A stretch of DNA of 64,000 nt, from positions 434,001 through 498,000 of the forward strand of contig NZ_PDKN01000001.1 of NCBI RefSeq assembly GCF_004116335.1, given 5' to 3'. The stretch comes from Candidatus Marinarcus aquaticus. GTDB taxonomy: Bacteria > Campylobacterota > Campylobacteria > Campylobacterales > Arcobacteraceae. The position numbers were made by a program, and so were the translations under genes. Below the pieces are notes generated by a model, which did no database searches, was not told the DNA's origin, and worked only from the letters and a program-made list of their open reading frames with translations. Shown here piece after piece: positions 57,685 through 64,000 of the stretch (the stretch's first letter is position 1; each line of letters begins with the position of its first letter).

Positions 57685-58068
57685 TCAGAGTGTATTAAAA
57701 GAGTTACATAGATCTGTTAGTTCGGACATGCTTTTTTTCTCTAACTGCTCAATTGTTTGTAAAAGTTCTTCTTTGGTTTGAAACTCATATTGTTGACAAA
57801 TAGACTCAATCAGGGCGTATTTGCTCGCTTTGGAGTTTTCAATTTTCATTTGCTCTTGTTGTTTTAAAAGGCTGTTTCGTTGAGTGATGACTTTTTTAAC
57901 GTATAAATCAACGGCTTTTGCATCAAGTTTGTTGTCAACGTTAAAGATCTCTACGTCGGATAATATCATCTCCACGTCAGTTTTGATGTTTTCATAATTC
58001 ACATCTGTGTTTTTATGAATGAGTGCTTCGATTTGTTGTGTGATTCCTTCAAGTGCAGCTGTGATCAT
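57685..58068 (-). CDS. Hypothetical coiled-coil protein
   Basis: A 127-aa, largely helical acidic protein with Gln/Glu/Lys-rich heptad-like stretches (ITQRNSLLKQQEQMKIENSKASKY; KEELLQTIEQLEKKSM). No known domain. Its stop lies one base after the convergent LysE-like gene stop. Confidence 0.65.
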   Translation of the reverse strand: MITAALEGITQQIEALIHKNTDVNYENIKTDVEMILSDVEIFNVDNKLDAKAVDLYVKKVITQRNSLLKQQEQMKIENSKASKYALIESICQQYEFQTKEELLQTIEQLEKKSMSELTDLCNSFNTL

Positions 58069-58175
58069 TGTACCCCTTGTTTTGTCTTTGAGCGTCTGAT
58101 TTTATCATAAAACAAACCAAAATCTAAATGAGAAAGTGCTATGATAAATAAAATCTTATAAAGAAGTGAGCGTAT

Positions 58176-58577
58176 ATGTTAAAGAGTCTGCGATTTAATT
58201 TAGAAGACGCAAGTCAAATCATCATAGGTTCTTTTGCTTTAGCAATACCGATTTCATTTTCAGAAGAGGCATGGAGTTTAAGTGAATCCTTGCCTTTTTT
58301 TAATATCTTTTTACTCTTGCTGTTATCGTTTTGTTTTTTGAGTTTCTATGCGTATCAAAGTGTCTTTCAAGCCAACATTAAGTACAAACAAGTCGCTTTT
58401 ATCTTCAGAGTCTTTATTGCGTATTTAATGGCTTGTGTGGTTGTGGCACTGATTTTGTTGGCCATCAATAAACTGCCGCTTATTGATGAGACAATGATTG
58501 CGATAAAACGTGTGATTATCATATCCATGCCAGCATCCATGGGTGCCATTATTGTGGATGGATTTGATAAAGAGTAG
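58176..58577 (+). CDS. DUF2391-like integral membrane protein
   Basis: A 133-aa membrane protein with four helices. It opens with DASQIIIGSFALAIPISFSEEAW and closes with RVIIISMPASMGAIIVDGFDKE, the pattern of the TIGR02587/DUF2391 membrane family of unknown function. It has its own start region and is convergent with the SlyD-like gene. Confidence 0.75.
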   Translation: MLKSLRFNLEDASQIIIGSFALAIPISFSEEAWSLSESLPFFNIFLLLLLSFCFLSFYAYQSVFQANIKYKQVAFIFRVFIAYLMACVVVALILLAINKLPLIDETMIAIKRVIIISMPASMGAIIVDGFDKE

Positions 58578-58579
58578 GG

Positions 58580-58999
58580 TTACTTGATTTTATCAATGGT
58601 GACTTTAAACAGTAAGTCACACCCTGCAAGTGGATGGTTGTAATCCACACTCACATCCTCTTTGGTTACATCAATAACCGTTGCTCGAACAGGTTCTGCA
58701 TCTTCAGCCTCTCCTTCAAGTACCATGCCAATTTCTAAATCAATGCCTTCAAAATCCTCAATGGGAAGAATTTGTACGAGTGTTTCGTCGTAGTCACCAT
58801 ACGCTTCATTGGCAGGTACATTGATCTCTTTGGTTTCACCTTCATTCATGTTTTGAATTCTGTCTTCAAGTCCTGAGATGATTTGTCGTGTGCCATACAC
58901 AAACTCAATGGGTGCAGTGTCAATATTGCTGTCTATTTTTTCTCCATTGACTTTGAGTTCATAATACATGCTTACAAGTTGATTCTCTTTGATTGCCAT
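58580..58999 (-). CDS. FKBP-type peptidyl-prolyl isomerase, SlyD-like
   Basis: A 139-aa folding helper: FKBP core (VSMYYELKVNGEKIDSN, PIEFVYGTRQIISGLEDRIQNMNEGETKEINVPANEAYGDYDE), with the IF chaperone flap inserted (about 75-120). The His/Cys-rich metal-binding tail of E. coli SlyD is absent, so nickel delivery to hydrogenase seems unlikely for this copy. It may act as a general isomerase/chaperone. Confidence 0.88.
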   Translation of the reverse strand: MAIKENQLVSMYYELKVNGEKIDSNIDTAPIEFVYGTRQIISGLEDRIQNMNEGETKEINVPANEAYGDYDETLVQILPIEDFEGIDLEIGMVLEGEAEDAEPVRATVIDVTKEDVSVDYNHPLAGCDLLFKVTIDKIK

Positions 59000-59062
59000 T
59001 AATTTCCTTTTCTCATAAAATATAACTATATCAAAATAGTCTTAAGCACAACACAAAAGCAG

Positions 59063-60448
59063 TTATACTGCTTGGACTCTTTGTTGTTTGGCCCCTTTTC
59101 TATCCACACTGAAAAAAACAATAAAGTTACACAAGGTACCTATAACCAGACCATTAATACCTAAAGGAGAACTTAACAGATAGTTCCAAATAACCACTCC
59201 CAGTATGCCTGCAATTGAACCTGCAAGAAAACGTAAACGACTCACTTTTAAGCCCAATAAAGCAGAAGCTAAAGGAACCAACACTGTTGGCGCCCAAAAG
59301 TTATAGGAGTAGATAAGTATGTCCAATACACTGTCAATTGATAATGCAAAAATAACTGCAACAAGTCCTACAAAAAGGGTAATATAACGTGCCATTTTCA
59401 GTTCAGTCTCTATTGTTAAAGGCACTTTTTTTATGGGTTTAATTAAATCATTACTAAAAGCAATCGCTGCAGAGTTTAAAAAAGAGTCAGCCGATGACAT
59501 GATGATTGAAATAATGGCTGCTATGACAATACCTTGAAGCAAAGGATTCAGTGAGTTTTGTATCACATATGGCATGGCAAGGTTTGCGTTGAGTTCAGGA
59601 TTCATGGCAAGCGCAATCAGACCAATCAGTCCCGTCATTGCAAAAAAAGGAATCGAAAAAAGACCACTTAACAGTGTTCCTTGAGAGACCTTTTTTATCT
59701 CTTTCCCAATAAGCAATCGTTGTAAATAGGGTGGTACGAGGGTCTCTCCCAATAAAAAGGTTAAAAAAAAAGAGATTAAAATGAGAATACTATGTAGGTC
59801 TGTAGGCAGAGTAAGTCGTGCTTCTGGAACAGTTGCTTGTAGTACTTTCCATCCTCCCACACTCTCTAATCCAAAGTACAAAACCAAAGGCATCCCCACC
59901 GCTAAAACAATAAATTGAATAATATCGGTCCAAACAACGGCTTTCATTCCACCAATGGTGGCATAGATGATGACAATACTCATACCAATTAAAATACCAT
60001 AGGTTTTGTCAATGCCTAAGAAAAGATTGAAAATATACCCAATGGCACCAATTTGTGCGCCTAAAATACCCGCACATAAAATAAACCCAAAAACACCACT
60101 GAATATTCTGGCCTCTTTCCCATATGCTGGTTCCATGATGTCACCTACTGAGATGGCATGTTCATAGTGTTGCATATTGGGCGCAATGTATTTTGCTACA
60201 AGGATCTCTTTGAGACTAAAACCCCAAAGTGCGATTATGTTTGATACTCCAACTAAAAATACTTTTTCAGCATTTCCCATTGAAAAGCCACCACCAATAA
60301 AAGAGGCACTCAATGTTGCAAAAATAGCAAGTGTACCAAATGATTTTCCTGCAACAGCATACTCTTTCATCCCTTTTATGTTTTGTCCGGCTTTGAGACC
60401 AACCAATAACACAACAAACAAGTAGACTCCAATGATGGCATTTTGCAT
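59063..60448 (-). CDS. Sodium:solute symporter family protein
   Basis: A 461-aa membrane transporter with about 12-13 helices of the SSS (LeuT-fold) family: GKSFGTLAIFATLSASFIGGGFSMGNAEKVF, then SADSFLNSAAIAFSNDLIKP carrying the conserved Ser/Asp sodium-site region. Substrate unknown (sugars, proline, pantothenate and others in the family). Divergent from the tRNA-Ala gene. Confidence 0.88.
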   Translation of the reverse strand: MQNAIIGVYLFVVLLVGLKAGQNIKGMKEYAVAGKSFGTLAIFATLSASFIGGGFSMGNAEKVFLVGVSNIIALWGFSLKEILVAKYIAPNMQHYEHAISVGDIMEPAYGKEARIFSGVFGFILCAGILGAQIGAIGYIFNLFLGIDKTYGILIGMSIVIIYATIGGMKAVVWTDIIQFIVLAVGMPLVLYFGLESVGGWKVLQATVPEARLTLPTDLHSILILISFFLTFLLGETLVPPYLQRLLIGKEIKKVSQGTLLSGLFSIPFFAMTGLIGLIALAMNPELNANLAMPYVIQNSLNPLLQGIVIAAIISIIMSSADSFLNSAAIAFSNDLIKPIKKVPLTIETELKMARYITLFVGLVAVIFALSIDSVLDILIYSYNFWAPTVLVPLASALLGLKVSRLRFLAGSIAGILGVVIWNYLLSSPLGINGLVIGTLCNFIVFFSVDRKGAKQQRVQAV

Positions 60449-60574
60449 AACAGACCTTTATTATAGTTAAGTCAATTGTTACATAATTATGATAAAAGTA
60501 AGTAATGAGAACTATTATTTTTTTTAAATAATAGAAATTTTTTTCATTTCAAGCAAAAACAATAATTTATTTGC

Positions 60575-60580
60575 TATAAT
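60575..60580 (+). promoter_or_regulatory. -10 box of tRNA-Ala
   Basis: TATAAT, 11 bases before the mature tRNA 5' end, in an AT-rich stretch with no evident -35. Confidence 0.7.
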
Positions 60581-60591
60581 TTCATCTCTTT

Positions 60592-60667
60592 GGGGACGTA
60601 GCTCAGCTGGGAGAGCACAACGCTGGCAGCGTTGGGGTCGTCGGTTCGAACCCGATCGTCTCCACCA
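60592..60667 (+). tRNA. tRNA-Ala (GGC anticodon)
   Basis: A complete 76-base cloverleaf with encoded CCA: acceptor GGGGACG / CGTCTCC (one G-T pair), D stem GCTC / GAGC, anticodon stem CAACG / CGTTG with loop CTGGCAG (anticodon GGC at 60625-60627), and T arm GTCGG-TTCGAAC-CCGAT. It reads GCC/GCT codons. The bases after the tRNA up to 60793 contain no supportable gene. Confidence 0.96.
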
Positions 60668-60793
60668 TCATATCGACCTTTGTTACACTTTTTCCTGTTT
60701 TCTTTGGGTAACGCTATGGTAACGAAAATAGACAATCTCTTTTTTAGCCTTAATATTATCATCACTACACATATTTTTTTAAACTAATAAAAA

Positions 60794-61468
60794 CTATTCC
60801 AAGTAGTAATTAAAAGGTATACTGAGTGTTATGGGTTTTTCTGGTCGCATAAATTCTTTAGATGCCTGTTTTAAAATCTCTATACTGTTCTCATTTAATA
60901 TCTTAAAAGGTGAAGCTTCTAAGAGTTGAATATTTGAGATGGTGCCATCAGTATGAATATGAACTTGAAGTAAAACTTTTCCTTCATATCCTCTTTTTTT
61001 TGCGATGTACGGATAGTTTTTGTACTTTTTAATGGCAGCAATGATTTGTGCCAGATTATTTTTGATGTACTGTTGTTGGTAACTCTCACCGCTTTTGACT
61101 CGCTTTTGACTCTCCTCTTGTTTTTTGAGTTGTTGTTGAGGCTTGATATTTTTAGGTTCAGGTTTCTTCTTTAAATCTTCTTTTTTCAAGGGTTGCTTCT
61201 CTTCACTCTTTTTAAGCTCTTTTTTGTTGGCTTTCTTTTTAGGTTTAATCTTTTTTTGTTCAACTTGTTTGATTCGTTTTTTGCTATTGGTATGCTCTTT
61301 TTTCTCTTTCACTTTTTTAATTTGAGTGTTTTTATGAATCATACTCATGTCAATGACTACCAGATTTTTTTTCTCAAGAGATTGCTTCTCCCATTGAATG
61401 AAAGTTGCAAAGAGTGAGACATGAATAAATAGTGAGATAATAAAGGCTTTAATGGTACGTGAATTCAT
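60794..61468 (-). CDS. tonB: TonB energy-transducing protein
   Basis: A 224-aa protein: N-terminal membrane anchor (AFIISLFIHVSLFATFI), a long Lys/Glu/Pro-rich periplasmic spacer (about 45-125), and a C-terminal domain with YPYIAKKRGYEGKVLLQVHIHTDGTISNIQLLEASPFKILNENSI, the TonB fold. It transmits proton-motive force to outer-membrane receptors. Last gene of the exbB-exbD-tonB run, overlapping exbD by 4 bases. Confidence 0.93.
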   Translation of the reverse strand: MNSRTIKAFIISLFIHVSLFATFIQWEKQSLEKKNLVVIDMSMIHKNTQIKKVKEKKEHTNSKKRIKQVEQKKIKPKKKANKKELKKSEEKQPLKKEDLKKKPEPKNIKPQQQLKKQEESQKRVKSGESYQQQYIKNNLAQIIAAIKKYKNYPYIAKKRGYEGKVLLQVHIHTDGTISNIQLLEASPFKILNENSIEILKQASKEFMRPEKPITLSIPFNYYLE

Positions 61469-61845
61469 CGTTTTAACTCTGTGATAATCGATATTTTCTC
61501 TAATTTTAAGAGCTTAAATAAATCAATGATTTGTACAAAGGTTTTAAAAGGCGTATTTTCATCCGCTTTTAAAGAGAGTGGAGTCTGCTTTTCAAGTTGG
61601 GCAAGTTCTCTCTTGAGCTCATCTAAACTGAGGATATGTTTATCAAAATAGATGACACCTTTAGCATCAATTAGGATATCACGCATCTTCAGTTTGCTTG
61701 TTTGAGTCGAAGTTGCATTGGGCAATTTTAAGTCAATTTTTCCTTGTGCAATAAACGTAGAGAATGTTAACACAATCGCTAAGAGTACAAGCATGATGTC
61801 AATAAAAGGGATGACATTCATGGAATCAAACTTTTTAAGACGCAT
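61465..61845 (-). CDS. exbD: Biopolymer transport protein ExbD
   Basis: A 126-aa protein with one N-terminal membrane helix: MNVIPFIDIMLVLLAIVLTFSTFI, containing the essential membrane Asp in the PFIDIMLVLL motif. A small periplasmic domain follows. It forms the proton-driven motor with ExbB. It overlaps exbB by 11 bases and tonB by 4. Confidence 0.95.
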   Translation of the reverse strand: MRLKKFDSMNVIPFIDIMLVLLAIVLTFSTFIAQGKIDLKLPNATSTQTSKLKMRDILIDAKGVIYFDKHILSLDELKRELAQLEKQTPLSLKADENTPFKTFVQIIDLFKLLKLEKISIITELKR

Positions 61846-62263
61846 GCAAATCTTCCCAAGTCGTCATAAGCACTTCTACTTTACGTGCCAAACCGTTATA
61901 AATAACTGTGGCAAAAATTGCGACTAAAATCCCTATTGCTGTTGCTTTAAGTGCCAAAGCCAAGCCCATCATCACACTGTTGGTATCAAAGGTGCTGTTT
62001 TCTGAGATTTTATAAAAAGTAATCATGATTCCACACACCGTTCCAAACAGTCCTACATACGGAGCATTGGATGCAATCGTTGAGATGGTGGTAAGGTTAT
62101 TGGTTAAAGAGTTTTCTAATTCCCCCTTTTTTTTAAAAGATGAGACATCTAATGTGTTTAAATAGAAGTATCTCTCCAGTGCAAACCAAAGTGTTATAAA
62201 ACTCATAAAAGCTAAAACTCCTATGATACTGTACTCTACATAGAGTTTAATAGAATCAATCAT
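61835..62263 (-). CDS. exbB: Biopolymer transport protein ExbB
   Basis: A 142-aa MotA/TolQ/ExbB-family membrane protein: three helices and the hallmark TISTIASNAPYVGLFGTVCGIMITF followed by MMGLALALKATAIGILVAIFATVIYNGLARKVE. It is short compared with E. coli ExbB (244), as is common in Campylobacterota. ATG 62263 lies inside the 3' end of the molybdopterin-fold gene (8-base overlap). Confidence 0.94.
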   Translation of the reverse strand: MIDSIKLYVEYSIIGVLAFMSFITLWFALERYFYLNTLDVSSFKKKGELENSLTNNLTTISTIASNAPYVGLFGTVCGIMITFYKISENSTFDTNSVMMGLALALKATAIGILVAIFATVIYNGLARKVEVLMTTWEDLHAS

Positions 62264-62729
62264 TGTGTGTCCTTTTGAGGTACTGCACTTGTATGTTTTC
62301 CAGTGCGTAAACATGACGTGGACCTGTTAAAAAGTCTTTTTGTGAATAGAGTGAGAAGCTCTCATTTTCATACACCACAATCACACTGTTACCAATGTCG
62401 GTATTAAAGAGTTCATTGTAACTGAATGCTACGGCATAATTATCCATGGCTGTAGTTAAAATGCTGACTTGGTTTAACTTCTTTTTGCTTTGAATATCGA
62501 TGCCTGCTTTTTGTAGAAGTTGCATCAATAAAACGCCACTCACTTTTTTAGGTTCTTGTTTGACTTCTCCTGAACTACATACCACATCTACCTCTTTGAG
62601 TTGGGTTTGAGGCAGTTTAAAAAAGCTCTCTTTATTAAGTTCAAATTTATGTTTAACCACACCATCAACGCTTAACGTTGCACTAAAAGCCCAAAGGGCT
62701 AATAAGAAAAATGTAAAAATCAGTTTCAT
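62256..62729 (-). CDS. Exported oxidoreductase-like protein (molybdopterin-binding fold)
   Basis: A 157-aa protein with an N-terminal signal peptide (LIFTFFLLALWAFSATL). The body resembles the sulfite-oxidase-type molybdopterin-binding domain: LSVDGVVKHKFELNKESFFKLPQTQLKEVDVVCSSGE, then KKVSGVLLMQLLQKAGI. The cysteine in VVCSSG is in the position of the Mo-ligating Cys, but the domain is shorter than the real enzymes and the cofactor residues are not all visible, so it may be a ligand-binding derivative. It overlaps the LLM gene by 4 bases and exbB by 8. Confidence 0.7.
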   Translation of the reverse strand: MKLIFTFFLLALWAFSATLSVDGVVKHKFELNKESFFKLPQTQLKEVDVVCSSGEVKQEPKKVSGVLLMQLLQKAGIDIQSKKKLNQVSILTTAMDNYAVAFSYNELFNTDIGNSVIVVYENESFSLYSQKDFLTGPRHVYALENIQVQYLKRTHND

Positions 62730-63643
62730 AGTAATACTCCTAAAGTTTTTTCAATATCATTAGTATTGAGTTTATTCATAACAGGACGCAAAATAATATG
62801 CTCTACGCCCAGAGATTTTAAGTGATTTATTTTGCTGTGAATTTCATCAATGCTTCCAATCAAACTCTCTTCAAAAATGACTTCATTGAGTTGCTTTGGC
62901 TCATGGTTAGGATTAAACTGAGCAACCAAGGCTCGGTTTTTGTCAGTTTGTTCTTTGATACTTTGTATCACTGTTTGTTTATCATGGGTAGGACAAAATA
63001 TGCGTGCTAATATAATTTTTGGTTTTTTATTGTGTAGATGAAAGAGCTTATAGGTTAAAATCATCTGTTGAATTTCATCCAAACTCCATTTATGTCCAGC
63101 CATTAAAGGCAAATCATGTAAAGCGGCATACTGTATTACATCATCATTTAAAGAAGCTACGGAGAACTCTATGGGATGGTTGACTTGAGGTGAAAGTGTG
63201 AAAGCCTTGGTTTGATAATGTACCTTTTCATTTCGTAATATGGGTTGGATGGTATTTAAATTTTGTAACATGAAGTGTCGAGCACTCTGTTCTGTGAGGT
63301 TTAAATGTGAATTTTTAACTTCACTTCTCCCTCCCTTTGCTACACCTATATGAATCTTTCTTTGTGCAAGATGACTCAACATCGATATGTTTTCTGCTGT
63401 GTAAACAGGATCATAAAACCCCAAGAGTAAAGTAGCAACACCCAACTCTTTTTGAGTATGTTGTATTAAATGGTTAAGTATCATCAATGGCGCAGAGTTG
63501 ACTCTCATAGGATGATAGTGATGCTCTGTGACCCAAACTCTTTCAATCACCTTATCAAAGAGTTTGATAAGGTTGATTTGTTTGTTCAAAGTGGATTGGA
63601 GATTTTCTTGATGTTCAAATAGTAACAGCAGTCCGTAGGTCAT
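62726..63643 (-). CDS. LLM-class flavin-dependent oxidoreductase
   Basis: A 305-aa luciferase-like monooxygenase-family protein: WVTEHHYHPMRVNSAPLMILNHLIQHTQKELGVATLLLGFYDPVYTAENISMLSHLAQRKIHIGVAKGG shows the TIM-barrel start and the EHH motif. The ending SLGVEHIILRPVMNKLN is also typical. Members oxidise alkanesulfonates, aldehydes or other small molecules using reduced flavin. It lies between the TonB-dependent receptor gene and exbBD-tonB and is probably involved in handling the imported ligand; that is inference. Confidence 0.82.
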   Translation of the reverse strand: MTYGLLLLFEHQENLQSTLNKQINLIKLFDKVIERVWVTEHHYHPMRVNSAPLMILNHLIQHTQKELGVATLLLGFYDPVYTAENISMLSHLAQRKIHIGVAKGGRSEVKNSHLNLTEQSARHFMLQNLNTIQPILRNEKVHYQTKAFTLSPQVNHPIEFSVASLNDDVIQYAALHDLPLMAGHKWSLDEIQQMILTYKLFHLHNKKPKIILARIFCPTHDKQTVIQSIKEQTDKNRALVAQFNPNHEPKQLNEVIFEESLIGSIDEIHSKINHLKSLGVEHIILRPVMNKLNTNDIEKTLGVLL

Positions 63644-63652
63644 ACCTCTCCT

Positions 63653-64000
63653 TTAGAATGAGTATTTTAAATTGGCAAAGAACTCTCGACCTGGTTCTGG
63701 AAAACCTGCATCAAATTCATAATCTTTGTCAAATAGGTTTTTTACACCCGCTTCAAAAGAGATATCTTTATAGTCAAACATCAGTTTAGTATCTACGCGA
63801 GTAAATGCTTCAGTTTTGTAGTAGACATCATTATTTTGTGAGTATTGTCCAGTTTGATACGTTGCATTGGCATAGTAAGCTAAATTATCCATGATGTTAT
63901 ATTTGAAATATGCAAATGCAGAGTGTTTTGGAATCCCCATACGTTTGAAATCTGAGTCTTGTTTGTTTTTGATTTTCATGTAGGTGTAGTTACCTCCAAA
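63653..64000 (-). CDS. TonB-dependent receptor, C-terminal part (cut by window edge)
   Basis: The last 115 codons of an outer-membrane beta-barrel receptor; the frame is open to the window end (FGGNYTYMK...). Alternating strands (HSAFAYFKYNIMDNLAYYANATYQTG; RVDTKLMFDYKDISFEAGVKNLFDKDYEF), then the C-terminal GREFFANLKYSF with terminal Phe, are typical of the TonB-dependent receptor barrel end and BAM signal. It precedes the LLM and exbBD-tonB genes. Ligand unknown. Confidence 0.88.
   Translation of the reverse strand, partial: FGGNYTYMKIKNKQDSDFKRMGIPKHSAFAYFKYNIMDNLAYYANATYQTGQYSQNNDVYYKTEAFTRVDTKLMFDYKDISFEAGVKNLFDKDYEFDAGFPEPGREFFANLKYSF

Noticed and set aside
60574-60765. Open frame running antisense through tRNA-Ala
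   Set aside because: It is the familiar spurious reading of a tRNA gene (peptide with RVRTDDP); the tRNA itself explains the sequence.
60668-60793. Prophage or island attachment site next to tRNA-Ala
   Set aside because: No integrase gene and no repeated tRNA 3' end are seen nearby; the downstream gap is short.

Overview
The window reads as chromosomal DNA of a free-living Campylobacterota (epsilonproteobacterium), most likely an Arcobacter relative. The basis is the AT-rich sequence with very tight gene packing, TTG/GTG starts in several overlapping genes, a Cj0069-like protein, the long DapD-type succinyltransferase, a long TrmB with extra N- and C-terminal segments, and the hypBCD-EA cluster. 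The genus assignment is inference; no rRNA is present.

Layout. 0-4.8 kb: a chemoreceptor, a Cj0069-like protein, an unknown gene and a degenerate transposase-like gene on the minus strand. 4.9-9.4 kb: NiFe-hydrogenase maturation genes hypB, hypC, hypD, hypE and hypA, with a hydroxyacid dehydrogenase gene between hypD and hypE. 9.4-16.3 kb: MarC and TerB-like proteins, two tiny genes, a pseudopilin, priA, dapD and an ankyrin/OmpA lipoprotein. 16.3-22.4 kb (minus): an overlapping run rluD-like, Fn3 lipoprotein, trmB, ftsE, ftsX, envC-like, linking RNA modification and cell-division wall hydrolysis. 22.4-29.4 kb: rodA, a SpoIIAA-like protein, a TonB-like protein, hemL, AtpZ, a PAS-like protein and rpoD. 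29.6-35.3 kb: leuD-leuB, a DHH phosphoesterase, a tautomerase, a HIT protein and a large metallo-beta-lactamase/GAF/HD-GYP fusion. 35.3-41.5 kb: a structured non-coding segment, then rpmJ-rpsM-rpsK-rpsD-rpoA-rplQ, gatA and guaB.

41.5-45.2 kb is an accessory segment: a structured inverted repeat, a stand-alone P-loop ATPase, a strong terminator, then a threonine-rich leader peptide with its own promoter, followed by a threonyl-tRNA synthetase that lacks the TGS and editing domains. This is the most unusual unit in the window. It looks like an amino-acid-sensing leader controlling a minimal ThrRS, whose Arg codons (16 of 16 AGA/AGG) differ from the CGA-rich neighbours.

45.2-60.5 kb: a two-component system, small sensor and membrane proteins, a cupin gene with a palindromic operator candidate, a HAD phosphatase, a small Lys-rich protein, MltC, a DEAD-box helicase, a GIY-YIG protein, MATE and LysE exporters, a methyltransferase, an FKBP/SlyD isomerase and a Na+/solute symporter. 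60.6 kb: tRNA-Ala(GGC). 60.8-64.0 kb (minus): a TonB-dependent receptor (cut by the window edge), an LLM flavin oxidoreductase, a molybdopterin-fold protein, and ExbB, ExbD and TonB, apparently one uptake operon. I see no CRISPR array, rRNA, complete IS element or prophage.
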